Positions 22,101 through 33,412 of a stretch of 64,000 bases of DNA are shown here, in pieces. The notes under the pieces were generated by a model. That model had not been told where the DNA came from. It saw nothing but the letters and a program-made list of their open reading frames with translations, and did not search any database. The stretch lies in the NCBI GenBank assembly GCA_947095585.1, contig OX352761.1:50580019-50644018 (forward strand), given 5' to 3'. This stretch comes from Nephrocerus scutellatus (Eukaryota > Arthropoda > Insecta > Diptera > Pipunculidae). Numbering within the stretch: position 1 is the first letter of the stretch; every line of letters begins with the position of its first letter. Position numbers and translations under genes: made by a program.

Positions 22101-22630
22101 ATTGGCCCAATAAAATCACCCTTTGTGGTACCCAGGGCACTCAAGCATTGCAGGGAACGAGGCAGCAGATCTCTGCGCAAGAGAAGGCGCAGAAGGTACC
22201 TTCATTGGGCCGAAACCAAACATTGCCTACTCCCTTAGCCACCTTAAAAACAAAATTAAAGAGTCGGCTAACAATGCCATCGAAGCTGAATGGATGAAGC
22301 ATACAAATACAAATAAAAATTCTCAAATACAACATTGTACATATAGACAAGGCAATCAAACTGAACCGTCATGCACTCAGATCTCTAGTCTGATACATAA
22401 CGGGACACGGCCCATTCAACAGTCACCTATCGAAAATGGGCAAATCCCAGACGAACAGCTGCCGTTTCTGCAACAAGGCAAAAGAAACGCCAGAGCACAT
22501 ACTGTTCATGTGTGATGCTCTTACAAGGAAAAGACTCAAGCACCTCAAGGCTTACAGGACAGAATGTCATTTCAATCGAACTGTCAGACGTAATGTCATT
22601 AAGGAACTGAGTCACCACATAAAGTGGTAA
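19157..22630 (+). pseudogene. LOA-A ORF2 (endonuclease, reverse transcriptase, RNase H)
   Basis: The APE-type endonuclease runs from 19157 (WDIALIQEPW), with a frame change near 19300, through FVIGCDANAHHEVWGSTDTN to LSDHVYIKF (about 19735). The RT begins about 20380 (SPGGDRVYPILLQ), changes frame near 20560, and has HAYQTGKSTETALHELTDEI, FIDIQGAFGNT and RGCPQGGVLSPLLWLLV. Another frame change precedes the active site GYADDRVLM (about 21035). The thumb from 21274 (DQKLTWNSHM, RLTYAALIWWP) continues to RNase H (WYTDGSKTDTGTGAGVF at 21830; ISDSQAALLAL; WYPGHSSIAGNEAADLCARE at 22120). The C-terminal CRFCNKAKETPEHILFMC is a zinc-binding motif. At least five frame changes inactivate it, but all catalytic boxes remain readable. 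Confidence 0.88.
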
Positions 22631-22998
22631 TCATCTGGGATGCACAATAGATCTCTAGGTTGCAGTGTACCAGACTCTTCAGCCCACCAAACAATAATAA
22701 TAGATAATAATAATTATATTTTACTAAATCAGTCCAATCTTGTGTCAAATACAAGGTTAATTACTAGTTTACCAAATCAATAAATACTAAATCTTATGCA
22801 TAAATATTTAAAAAACTATAATTACCAAATTGTGCGACTATTTAATTTTAAGAATAATTATTAATAAAACTTGATTAAAAACAAACCAAAATCTTGCTTG
22901 TTGATTTATTTGGACAACAAAACATCGTGAAAAAAAGGTAACCCAAAAATATAATAAATTAGTATTAGAACCTCTTTATAAGAGCTAATACTACAACA

Positions 22999-23021
22999 TA
23001 AAAATTGGTGTCAGATGTGGG
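22999..23021 (+). other. Gypsy-1 primer-binding region (copy 1)
   Basis: TTGGTGTCAGATGTGGGG, 6 bases after the LTR end, is in primer-site position. The identical sequence follows the middle LTR at 28579. I did not identify the tRNA. Confidence 0.45.
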
Positions 23022-23579
23022 GTTACACCTGTGAAAAACGAAAAAGTCCAAGATAAACCAGTGAAAAGCAAATATTCTAAAAGTGAAAATTAATTTTAAT
23101 AAAACTCATCAAAAACTCAATGTGAACAGTAAAACTCTCAAAATTCAAATCAGTGCAAGGAAAAATAGGAAAAGATTCAGCAAATCCACAAACAAGAACT
23201 TCAATCAACAAATCAGAAATAATCATTCTACATCAATTAGGATCATCATTCTACATCAAACAGGATCATCATTCTCTCCTCATATCAACTAAGGATCACT
23301 CGCCTACATCTTAATATTTTTTTTACCAAAAAATTTAAAAACCATTTTAATAAAATTACATACATAATAAAATTATATATAAAAATTTATCAGAGTATAG
23401 AATTTTTTTTTACCTAAAAATGGTTTTTATCTTTATCATAAAATATATTATATATCAACGACGACTCTGGTTGATATTACTATAACGTACTCACAAAATC
23501 CAAAATATTATAAATTTGACTAATCCCAATAATCTTATGATTCTTAAATAACTAGTTAAAAAATTTTTCTCTACAATAT
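23022..23579 (+). other. Gypsy-1 leader (copy 1)
   Basis: AT-rich untranslated leader between the primer site and gag. It is repeated nearly unchanged at 28596-29138, except that copy 2 lacks about 15 bases near 23289. CATTCTACATCAA is duplicated near 23224 and 23250. No gene is seen. Confidence 0.6.
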
Positions 23580-24300
23580 ATGTCGTCTGAAAGCTTAGAT
23601 TCAGTAGACATCGACTCTGACTCTGGTACTCTTCGTGACTCATCTTCCTCAGAATCCTTACAACATTTAAGTTTAACTCTTCCAATAATGGCACCCAAAC
23701 TAGATAGATCTTTCGCATTCAAACTCATCCCAGAATTCGATGGGACTCGTTCATTACTACACAAATTCGTAAACGCTTGTGATCTTATAATAGAAGAAAC
23801 GTCTCCTACTGAATTACCGGTTCTCCTCACAATAATAAAAACTAAATTATCAAATACAATGAATTCGGAACATGGGAAAGGGTAAAAGCCAAATTGCAAA
23901 ACCAATTTTTGGAAACAAAATCACTTACTCAATTACAAATGGGCTTAATACAAATAAAACAAAAACCTACAGATCAGTGCGACTCTTTGCTAATGGAGTT
24001 GAACGAACATTAGCTAATCTCAACGACGCATGTATAGCTAGTGAGGGTTTTGCTAATTCAGCATGCATACAAAGCATAAATGGTAAAACCGCGTTAAGGA
24101 GTTTCGAAAAGGGGCTCCTTCCGAAATTAAGTTTGATTATTAAAGCATCGTTTGATACGTTAACAAAAGCTGTCGAAGCAGCAGAACAGGAAGAAAAAAG
24201 TTCTTCCTCACACTCTTACTATCCCTCTTATCCTCAAAATAAAAGTTCTTCCTCACATTCTTATTATCCATCTTATTACATGTACAAATTCAGTAATATA
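23580..24300 (+). pseudogene. Gypsy-1 Gag, copy 1
   Basis: ATG at 23580. The N-terminal frame (Ser/Asp-rich start, then AFKLIPEFDGTRSLLHKFVN ACDLI) is a typical Ty3/gypsy Gag beginning. A frame change near 23870 leads to LQNQFLETKSLTQLQMGLIQ and a second one near 23990 to LANLNDACIASEGFANSACI, ALRSFEKGLLPKLSL and EAAEQEE. A duplicated block KSSSSHSYYPSYPQNKSSSS follows. The zinc knuckle and protease present in copy 2 are deleted here: the sequence jumps near 24280 to the part corresponding to about 30129. The frame changes are shared with copy 2. Confidence 0.82.
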
Positions 24301-24800
24301 CATAAGAGGTGTAGTCCTTATTAAAATAACCTTGCCTCAAGATGTCTCAATCTCTTATCCATTTCACATAGTAGATAAAAATTTCCCTATAAATACAGAT
24401 GGTATAATTGGTAATAATTTCCTCAACGCCCACCATGCTCAAATAGACTATGGTACTAAAAACCTAACACCTTTTACACAAAAATATGTCATTGAGTACG
24501 ACTTAATTCCCTCAAATTTGGTCACTATTCCTGCTAGAACATAAACCATAGTTCCTGTCCCTAAAGAAATGAATGCAGTTAGCATATGTCTGGCTCAGCA
24601 ATTACCAAATGGTCTATATATCGGTAATAGCATTACTTCCGCAAAAAGTTCGATCATGTATATTTCTTTTATTAACTCTTCTGAATCTGATGTCGAGTTT
24701 AACACAGACGAACTATTCTTCGATAAAGTCTGAAATTATAACGTATTACAAATTCAACAGTATCCTTCTTCTTATGACAAGATACAAGCCATAAAAAATC
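24301..24800 (+). pseudogene. Gypsy-1 protease-RT linker, copy 1
   Basis: The readable segment IDGIIGNNFLNAHHAQIDYG-like (24390s, with IIGNNFLNAHHA) is the C-terminal half of a retroviral-type protease. The catalytic Asp segment is absent in this copy. A stop at 24542 (TAA replacing GAA of copy 2) and another frame change follow before RT. Confidence 0.7.
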
Positions 24801-24814
24801 TAATCGATAACCAT

Positions 24815-26213
24815 ATGACCGCTAAGGAAAAAGACTCAATATTAAATCTATATCTTTTGCATAGCGACTTATTCTACCTTAAAGGAGAAAAGCTTACGCA
24901 TACGGAAGTCGTTCGACATCACATCCATACACCAGACGCAAGTCCTATCTATATAAAACCATATAGATTACCAGAAGCTCAACGCCAGGAGGTTAATAAA
25001 CAAATTCACGAGATGATGGAAGATAGTATTATCCAACTATCGAATAGTCCGTGGAATTTCCCAATAATAGTGGTACCCAAAAACCAGATAAAAACGGCAA
25101 CAAGAAATGGAGGATCGTAGTAGATTTCCGCAAACTCAACGGCAAAACCGTTGGGGATGCTTATCCGCTACCTAATATAACTGACATTCTAGATCAACTG
25201 GGTAGCTCAACATTTTTTTCTACCTTAGACCTCGTAAGTGGATTCCATCAAATACAATCAAGCCTGAAGATCGGGAGAAGACAGCCTTTTCTTCTCCATT
25301 TGGTCACTACGAATTCATTAGAATGCCTTACGGACTAAAAGGTGCACCAGCTACCTTCCAAAGGTTAATGAATAACGTGTTGACTGGATTACAGGGTATC
25401 AAAGCCTTCGTATATATGGATGACATCACGGTATATGGAAGAACATAATTCTAAACTAGTTGAAATTTTCGAACGTTTGAAATCACATAATTTAAAACTA
25501 AAGCCAGAAAAATGTCAATTCTTAAAAACAGAGCTCACTTACCTAGGACACGTAATTACAGAATCAGGAATCAAACCAGATCCTAGTAAAATAGAATGTG
25601 TTAAGGTATTCAAACAACCCAAAAATGTTAAAGAAATTAAAATGTTCTTGGGTCTTGCAGGATATTATCGTCGATTCATTTAAGATTTTGCAAAAATTTC
25701 AAAACCACTAACGGCACTCTTAAGAAAAGACGTACCATTCTCGTGGACTCCATTATATACTGTCGCCTTTCATGAACTCAAGTCAAAACTTATAAACCCT
25801 CCTCTCTTCAATATCCTAATGTTAACAACAAATTCATTCTAACAACAGATGCAAGTGATGTTGCCATCGGAAGTGTTTTGTCACAAGGTGAGATAGAAAA
25901 TGATTTACCTATCGCCTATGCCTCTCGCACTCTAAATAAAAGTGAGAAGAATTATTCTACTACAGATAAGGAATTGCTTGCCATTGTTTGGTCAGTCCGG
26001 CATTACCGACCCTACCTGTATGGAAGAAAATTCGTTCTTTATACCGATCACAAACCTCTCATTTACATCCACAATTGCAAGGACATAAGTTCAAGATTAA
26101 TGAGGTATCGTCTACAACTTGAAGAATTCGATTACGAAATCATACATAAGAAGGGCGAACAAAACACAAATGCAGACTGCCTCAGCAGAAGTGCAAAAAT
26201 GACTCTTAGATAA
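24815..26213 (+). pseudogene. Gypsy-1 reverse transcriptase and RNase H, copy 1
   Basis: The RT starts with VRHHIHTPDASPIYIKPYRL, has a frame change near 25085, then WRIVVDFRKLNGKTVGDAYP and FFSTLDLVSGFHQIQ, another frame change near 25265, [15 protein letters not shown] and the active site FVYMDDITVYG (about 25411-25440). After that FLGLAGYYRRFI ends in a copy-specific stop at 25681-25683, and a one-base loss near 25805 follows. RNase H is readable from TTDASDVAIGSVLSQGE (25843) to HKKGEQNTNADCLSR, ending at 26213. RT and RNase H together make double-stranded cDNA from element RNA. The order and motifs are those of Ty3/gypsy. Confidence 0.88.
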
Positions 26214-26214
26214 T

Positions 26215-26535
26215 CTACAAAATCTTGTACTACATCATTTCCTATATCTTGTACTACATCATCATCTACTATATCGTCTCCTATATCTTGTACTACATCA
26301 TCTACTATATCGTCTCCTATATCTTGTACTACATCATCTACTATATCGTCTCCTATATCTTGTACTACATCATCTACTATATCGTCTCCCATATCGAGTA
26401 CCAAATCTACTAAATCGTCTACTAATTCTGGTACCGAATCTACTAAATCGTCTACTAATTCTTGTACCAAATCTACTAAATCGCCTACTAATTCTTGTAC
26501 TAATTCGACTACTCATTCGTTTATTAACTAATTCA
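26215..26535 (+). repeat. 36-bp minisatellite between RNase H and integrase (copy 1)
   Basis: Tandem units of 36 bases (TCCTATATCTTGTACTACAT plus CATCTACTATATCGTC) are followed by degenerate 15-24-base derivatives (TCTACTAATTCTTGTACC-like). The unit length is a multiple of three. In the RNase H frame, past a TAA at 26211, it reads as a Ser/Thr-rich peptide of about 100 residues (unit SCTTSSTISSPI). Copy 1 has one more unit than copy 2. Confidence 0.85.
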
Positions 26536-26539
26536 TCTA

Positions 26540-27605
26540 CCGATCGTGAACTTACACGCGAAGAAATCAATACAATATTGAAGGGATTTCATCTAAATCC
26601 TATCGGAGGACACTGTGGCGTCAATAGGACTTTCAAACGAATAAAAATGTACCATAAATGGAAAAATATGTTCCAGGATATCAAAAACTACATTAAAAAT
26701 TGTGAACTATGTCAGAAAAATAAAATCACCAAGTACACCATGGTACCTATGGTTATAACCTCAACAGCCAAACATCCCTTCGAGAAAATCTCAATTAATA
26801 TCGTTGGCCCATATCCTACTACATCAAACCATAATAAATATCTTCTAACTTTCATCGATGATTTAACTAAATACACTGACGCAATACCAATACCAAATCA
26901 AGAAGCCAACACCATTGCTGAAGCTTTTGTTAAGAAAATAATCTTTCGCTTCGGTATCCCTAAATATGTATTATCCGATCAAGGTCAAAACTTTTTAAGC
27001 GACATATTTAAAAACGTGTGCAAACTCTTAAAAATTACTAAACTCCAAACGTGTGCGTACCGACCACAATAAAATGGATCTTGTGAAAGAAGTCACCGAA
27101 ATTTTGTCGAATATCTCAGATGCTATATTAACAAATCTCAAGATGATTGGGATTCTTGGATTAAATACACAGTATTTGTACACAATACCATTCCTAATAC
27201 TTCTACTTCCTTAACACCTTTCGAGCTAGTATTCGGACGACAAGTAGATCTTCCTTCCAACATAACCAAAAACCCAGAAGTATGTTACAACTATGATTTA
27301 TACGCAAACGAGCTAAAATCTAGATTGCAACATGCCCATCAAATCGCTAGGAATAACCTAATTAAAAGCAAGGAATATTCGAAAATACAGTATGATAAAA
27401 AACAAAATCCAGTTAATTTCACAGAAGGAGATTTTGTCCTACTAAAAAACGAGACCTGTTCTAAAAAACAAAAACAAGAAACTACTTTCCATATGGAACG
27501 GTCCATATCAGATTATTTCTTCTTCCGGAGTAAATTCCATAACAAAATATAAAAATCGAACTCTTAAAGTTCACAACAACAGACTTAAACCATTTCATTG
27601 ATAAT
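26540..27605 (+). pseudogene. Gypsy-1 integrase, copy 1
   Basis: The zinc-binding N-terminus is readable (GGHCGVNRTFKRIKMYHKW, CELCQKNK). The core has ISINIVGPYPTTSNHNKYLL and FIDDLTKYTDAIPIPNQEA, then YVLSDQGQNFLSDIF with the second Asp. A stop at 27070-27072, shared with copy 2, interrupts the Glu-containing region, where NGSCERSHRNFVEYLRCYI follows with Glu present. The C-terminal FGRQVDLPSNI and the end VHNNRLKPFH (to 27600) complete the domain. The DDLTKY...AIPIPN pattern resembles errantivirus/mdg1-type Ty3/gypsy integrases. No env is seen. Confidence 0.86.
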
Positions 27606-27800
27606 GGCTTTTCACCTACTTAATTCTCGTTCGTCGACTCATCCTTACTACATCGTTTCTTTTCAGAAATCCCATACAAAATGCTCGTCTTCATCATTTA
27701 TAAAATGAAATCGTAAATACGAGATATCAAACTCTTAGTTCAAGCGCAACATACGAAACCAACCTTTATTCCAATTTTGTCTCTCTTGCCCCTGAATTAC
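27606..27800 (+). other. Gypsy-1 3' region copy 1, ending at deletion junction
   Basis: This matches 33413-33611 almost exactly. Homology stops at TAC (27798-27800), where the sequence switches to the interior of LOA-A (22228-22230 TAC, then TCCCTTAGCC). The three shared bases suggest microhomology-mediated joining. Confidence 0.85.
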
Positions 27801-28285
27801 TCCCTTAGCCACCTTAAAAACAAAATTAAAGAGTCGGCTAACAATGCCATCGAAGCTGAGTGGATGAAGCATACAAATACAAATAAAAATTCTCAAATAC
27901 AACATTGTACATATAGACAAGGTAATCAAACTGAACCGTCATGCACTCAGATCTCTAGTCTGATACATAACGGGACACGGCCCATTCAACAGTCACCTAT
28001 CGAAAATGGGCAAATCCCAGACGGACAGCTGCCGTTTCTGCAAAAAGGCAAAAGAAACGCCAGAGCACATACTGTTCATGTGTGATGCTCTTACAAGGAA
28101 AAGACTCAAGCACCTCAAGGCTTACAGGACAGAATGTCATTTCCATCGAACTGTCAGACGTAATGGCATTCATTAAGGAACTGAGTCACCACATAAAGTG
28201 GTAATCATCTGGGATGCACAATAGATCTCTAGGTTGCAGTGTACCAGGGCTCTTCAGCCCACCAAACAATAATAATAGATAATAA
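27798..28285 (+). mobile_element. Truncated second copy of LOA-A (3' end only)
   Basis: This is nearly identical to 22228-22710, including the zinc-motif region and the AATAAT tail. It differs by a few substitutions and a four-base ATTC duplication near 28168. It is not an independent insertion, because it is followed by the same LTR position (TAATTATA, 28286) as the first. Confidence 0.9.
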
Positions 28286-28572
28286 TAATTATATTTTACT
28301 AAATCAGTCCAAGCTTGTGTCAAATACAAGGTTAATTACTAGTTTACCAAATCAATAAATACTAAATCTTATGCATAAATATTTAAAAAACTATAATTAC
28401 CAAATTGTGCGACTATTTAATTTTAAGAATAATTATTAATAAAACTTGATTAAAAACAAACCAAAATCTTGCTGTTGATTTATTTGGACAACAAAACATC
28501 GTGAAAAAAAGGTAACCCAAAAATATAATAAATTAGTATTAGAACCTCTTTATAAGAGCTAATACTACAACA
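28286..28572 (+). mobile_element. Gypsy-1 middle LTR, right portion only
   Basis: This corresponds to 22711-22998 and ends CTACAACA. It is followed by the primer-binding region at 28579. The left part of this LTR and most of its LINE were removed by the junction at 27798. Confidence 0.9.
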
Positions 28573-29138
28573 TAAAAATTGGTGTCAGATGTGGGGTTAC
28601 ACCTGTGAAAAACGAAAAAGTCCAAGATAAACCAGTGAAAAGCAAATATTCTAAAAATGAAAATTAATTTTAATAAAACTCATCAAAAACTCAATGTGAA
28701 CAGTAAAACTCTCAAAATTCAAATCAGTGCAAGGAAAAATAGGAAAAGATTCAGCAAATCCACAAACAAGAACTTCAATCTACAAATCAGAAATAATCAT
28801 TCTACATCAATTAGGATCATCATTCTACATCAAACAGGATCATCATTCTCTCCTCATATCGCCTACATCTTAATATTTTTTTTACCAAAAAATTTAAAAA
28901 CCATTTTAATAAAATTACATACATAATAAAATTATATATAAAAATTTATCAGAGTATAGAATTTTTTTTTACCTAAAAATGGTTTTTATCTTTATCATAA
29001 AATATATTATATATCAACGACGACTCTGGTTGATATTACTATAACGTACTCACAAAATCCAAAATATTATAAATTTGACTAATCCCAATAATCTTATGAT
29101 TCTTAAATAACTAGTTAAAAAATTTTTCTCTACAATAT

Positions 29139-29931
29139 ATGTCGTCTGAAAGCTTAGATTCAGTAGACATCGACTCTGACTCTGGTACTCTTCGTGACTC
29201 ATCTTCCTCAGAATCCTTACAACATTTAAGTTTAACTCTTCCAATAATGGCACCCAAACTAGATAGATCTTTCGCATTCAAACTCATCCCAGAATTCGAT
29301 GGGACTCGTTCATTACTACACAAATTCGTAAACGCTTGTGATCTTATAGTAGAAGAAACGTCTCCTACTGAATTACCGGTTCTCCTCACAATAATAAAAA
29401 CTAAATTATCAAATACAATAAATTCGGAACATGGGAAAGGGTAAAAGCCAAATTGCAAAACCAATTTTTGGAAACAAAATCACTTACTCAATTACAAATG
29501 GGCTTAATACAAATAAAACAAAAACCTACAGATCAGTGCGACTCTTTGCTAATGGAGTTGAACGAAGATTAGCTAATCTCAACGACGCATGTATAGCTAG
29601 TGAGGGTTTTGCTAATTCAACATGCATACAAAGCATAAATGGTAAAACCGCGTTAAGGAGTTTCGAAAAGGGGCTCCTTCCGAAATTAAGTTTGATTATT
29701 AAAGCATCGTTTACCCTCTTTCAAAAGCGAAGTGAAAACGGTTAATGTTACATGTAATTATTGTAAAAACCCTGGTCAGCACATCAACGAATGTCGGAAA
29801 AGGGAATTTAATAACAAAAAGAAACAAGCTAACTCTGTCTCTGAATCTTCTCGAAACCAAAACGTTAATTCGGGAAATCACTCAAAGGCTGGCACCAGTG
29901 GCAGGCTCCGGACTCGAAATTAACTTCATCT
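29139..29931 (+). pseudogene. Gypsy-1 Gag with zinc knuckle, copy 2
   Basis: This has the same start and the same frame changes as copy 1 (23580). About 130 bases that copy 1 keeps after KASF are deleted here. In exchange, the nucleocapsid part is present at 29732-29923: CNYCKNPGQHINEC, a CCHC zinc knuckle (C-x2-C-x4-H-x4-C), followed by a Lys-rich tail. The knuckle binds element RNA. A stop occurs near 29931. Confidence 0.82.
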
Positions 29932-29985
29932 AGCCACATCTACCATATTAACCTTAATAATAAAATCTCTCGCTTAGACTCAATC

Positions 29986-30579
29986 ATGATATCCTCTGAA
30001 TCCACAATGAATCCTAACTTATTCAAATTTCTTATCGATGGTGGTAGTGAAATTTGTCTTATTAAATCGGATAAATTAAAGCCTAACACAACAATAAATT
30101 CTAATATAATACACTCTTTATACAGAATAACAAATTCAGTAATATACATTAGAGGTGTAGTCCTTATTAAAATAACCTTGCCTCAAGATGTCTCAATCTC
30201 TTATCCATTTCACATAGTAGATAAAAATTTCCCTATAAATACAGATGGTATAATTGGTAATAATTTCCTCAACGCCCACCATGCTTAAATAGACTATGGT
30301 ACTAAAATCCTAACACCTTTTACACAAAAATATGTCATTGAGTACGACTTAATTCCCTCAAATTTGGTCACTATTCCTGCTAGAACAGAAACCATAGTTC
30401 CTGTCCCTAAAGAAATGAATGCAGTTAGCATATTTCTGGCTCAGCAATTACCAAATGGTCTATATATCGGTAATAGCATTACTTCCGCAAAAAGTTCGAT
30501 CATGCATATTTCTTTTATTAACTCTTCTGAATCTGATGTCGAGTTTAACACAGACGAACTATTCTTCGATAAAGTCTGA
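29986..30579 (+). pseudogene. Gypsy-1 protease, copy 2
   Basis: An aspartic protease domain is readable at 29986-30288. FKFLIDGGSEICLI holds the catalytic Asp, but with Gly in the second position of the usual D-T/S-G triad. It continues to IIGNNFLNAHHA, where a stop at 30288 replaces the Gln codon of copy 1. The linker 30364-30579 then leads to the RT. Copy 1 lacks the catalytic part. Confidence 0.75.
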
Positions 30580-30660
30580 AATTATAACGTATTACAAATT
30601 CAACAGTATCCTTCTTCTTATGACAAGATACAAGCCATAAAAAATCTAATCGATAACCAT

Positions 30661-32060
30661 ATGACCGCTAAGGAAAAAGACTCAATATTAAATCTATATC
30701 TTTTGTATAGCGACTTATTCTACCTTAAAGGAGAAAAGCTTACGCATACGGAAGTCGTTCGACATCACATCCATACACCAGACGCAAGTCCTATCTATAT
30801 AAAACCATATAGATTACCAGAAGCTCAACGCCAGGAGGTTAATAAACAAATTCACGAGATGATGGAAGATAGTATTATCCAACTATCGAATAGTCCGTGG
30901 AATTTCCCACTAATAGTGGTACCCAAAAACCAGATAAAAACGGCAACAAGAAATGGAGGATCGTAGTAGATTTCCGCAAACTCAACGGCAAAACCGTTGG
31001 GGATGCTTATCCGCTACCTAATATAACTGATATTCTAGATCAACTGGGTAGCTCAACATTTTTTTCTACCTTAGACCTCGTAAGTGGATTCCATCAAATA
31101 CAATCAAGCCTGAAGATCGGGAGAAGACAGCCTTTTCTTCTCCATTTGGTCACTACGAATTCATTAGAATGCCTTACGGAATAAAAGGTGCACCAGCTAC
31201 CTTCCAAAGGTTAATGAATAACGTGTTGACTGGATTACAGGGTATCAAAGCCTTCGTATATATGGATGACATCACGGTATATGGAAGAACATAATTCTAA
31301 ACTAGTTGAAATTTTCGAACGTTTGAAATCACATAATTTAAAACTAAAGCCAGAAAAATGTCAATTCTTAAAAACAGAGCTCACTTACCTAGGACACGTA
31401 ATTACAGAATCAGGAATCAAACCAGATCCTAGTAAAATAGAATGTGTTAAGGTATTCAAACAACCCAAAAATGTTAAAGAAATTAAAATGTTCTTGGGTC
31501 TTGCAGGATATTATCGTCGATTCATTCAAGATTTTGCAAAAATTTCAAAACCACTAACGGCACTCTTAAGAAAAGACGTACCATTCTCGTGGACTCCATT
31601 ATGTACTGTCGCCTTTCATGAACTCAAGTCAAAACTTATAAACCCTCCTCTTCTTCAATATCCTAATGTTAACAACAAATTCATATTAACAACAGAAGCA
31701 AGTGATGTTGCCATCGGAAGTGTTTTGTCACAAGGTGAGATAGAAAATGATTTACCTATCGCCTATGCCTCTCGCACTCTAAATAAAAGTAAGAAGAATT
31801 ATTCTACTACAGATAAGGAATTGCTTGCCATTGTTTGGTCAGTCCGGCATTACCGACCCTACCTGTATGGAAGAAAATTCGTTCTTTATACCGATCACAA
31901 ACCTCTCATTTACATCCACAATTGCAAGGACATAAGTTCAAGATTAATGAGGTATCGTTTACAACTTGAAGAATTCGATTACGAAATCATACATAAGAAG
32001 GGCGAACAAAACACAAATGCAGACTGCCTCAGCAGAAGTGCAAAAATGACTCTTAGATAA
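30661..32060 (+). pseudogene. Gypsy-1 reverse transcriptase and RNase H, copy 2
   Basis: This has the same frame changes as copy 1 near 30931 and 31110 and before YMDD (31257-31272). After that the frame 31266-32060 is open for 264 codons because it lacks the copy 1 stop and deletion. In RNase H the first catalytic position reads TTEAS (about 31690-31704) where copy 1 has TTDAS, an Asp-to-Glu change at an active-site residue. The domain ends with NADCLSR and a TAA at 32058. Confidence 0.88.
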
Positions 32061-32345
32061 TCTACAAAATCTTGTACTCCATCATCTCCTATATCTTGTA
32101 CTACATCATCATCTACTATATCGTCTCCTATATCTTGTACTACATCATCTACTATATCGTCTCCTATATCTTGTACTACATCATCTACTATATCGTCTCC
32201 CATATCGAGTACCAAATCTACTAAATCGTCTACTAATTCTGGTACCGAATCTACTAAATCGTCTACTAATTCTTGTACCAAATCTACTAAATCGCCTACT
32301 AATTCTTGTACTAATTCTACTACTCATTCGTTTATTAACTAATTC
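32060..32345 (+). repeat. 36-bp minisatellite between RNase H and integrase (copy 2)
   Basis: Same repeat as 26215-26535 with one 36-base unit fewer. In the RNase H frame it again reads as a Ser/Thr-rich peptide. Confidence 0.85.
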
Positions 32346-33412
32346 ATCTACCGATCGTGAACTTACACGCGAAGAAATCAATACAATATTGAAGGAATTT
32401 CATCTAAATCCTATCGGAGGACACTGTGGCGTCAATAGGACTTTCAAACGAATAAAAATGTACCATAAATGGAAAAATATGTTCCAGGATATCAAAAACT
32501 ACATTAAAAATTGTGAACTATGAAAGAAAAATAAAATCACCAAGTACACCATGGTACCTATGGTTATAACCTCAACAGCCAAACATCCCTTCGAGAAAAT
32601 CTCAATTAATATCGTTGGCCCATATCCTACTACATCAAACCATAATAAATATCTTCTAACTTTCATCGATGATTTAACTAAATACACTGACGCAATACCA
32701 ATACCAAATCAAGAAGCCAACACCATTGCTGAAGCTTTTGTTAAGAAAATAATCTTTCGCTTCAGTATCCCTAAATATGTATTATCCGATCAAGGTCAAA
32801 ACTTTTTAAGCGACATATTTAAAAACGTGTGTAAACTCTTAAAAATTACTAAACTCCAAACGTGTGCGTACCGACCACAATAAAATGGATCTTGTGAAAG
32901 AAGTCACCGAAATTTTGTCGAATATCTCAGATGCTATATTAACAAATCTCAAGATGATTGGGATTCTTGGATTAAATACGCAGTATTTGTACACAATACC
33001 ATTCCTAATACTTCTACTTCCTTAACACCTTTCGAGCTAGTATTCGGACGACAAGTAGATCTTCCTTCCAACATAACCAAAAACCCAGAAGTATGTTACA
33101 ACTATGATTTATACGCAAACGAGCTAAAATCTAGATTGCAACATGCCCATCAAATCGCTAGGAATAACCTAATTAAAAGCAAGTAATATTCGAAAATACA
33201 GTATGATAAAAAACAAAATCCAGTTAATTTCACAGAAGGAGATTTTGTCCTACTAAAAAACGAGACCTGTCCTAAAAAACAAAAACAAGAAACTACTTTC
33301 CATATGGAACGGTCCATATCAGATTATTTCTTCTTCCGGAGTAAATTCCATAACAAAATATAAAAATCGAACTCTTAAAGTTCACAACAACAGACTTAAA
33401 CCATTTCATTGA
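32346..33412 (+). pseudogene. Gypsy-1 integrase, copy 2
   Basis: Counterpart of 26540-27605. A copy-specific stop at 32521-32523 falls exactly on the first Cys of the CELC zinc-binding motif (TGT of copy 1 has become TGA). The stop at 32881-32883 is shared with copy 1. A further stop at 33184 replaces GAA of copy 1. The C-terminus ends at VHNNRLKPFH. Confidence 0.86.

Larger units (their letters stand above)
17946..22710 (+). mobile_element. LOA-A: near full-length LOA-type LINE
   Basis: The LINE starts GGTGGTGAGACACG and ends in an AATAAT-rich tail (22691-22710). It is flanked by TAATTATA at 17938-17945 and 22711-22718. It is 4765 bases long, with a 5' leader, ORF1, then ORF2 with endonuclease, RT, RNase H and a C-terminal zinc motif. 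RNase H in a LINE with a RGCPQGGVLSPLLW RT fits the LOA group. The right half is repeated in truncated form at 27798-28285. Confidence 0.88.
17121..22998 (+). mobile_element. Gypsy-1 5' LTR, interrupted by LINE LOA-A
   Basis: The LTR begins TGTTGTAAAGTG (17121) and ends CTACAACA (22998). The same ends bound the 3' LTR (33912-34732). AGTT precedes 17121 and follows 34732, a 4-bp target duplication typical of Ty3/gypsy elements. The LTR is split by LOA-A (17946-22710), whose target duplication is TAATTATA. Bases about 17131-17423 have no counterpart in the 3' LTR, which has GTAAAGTG duplicated at that point. The LTR contains a 47-bp tandem repeat. Transcript start and poly(A) sites were not located. 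Confidence 0.9.

Noticed and set aside
26132..26470. Acidic repeat protein (DDIVDDVVQDIG repeats) on the minus strand
   Set aside because: Shadow of the 36-bp minisatellite; no homology, and the sense strand has a better explanation.
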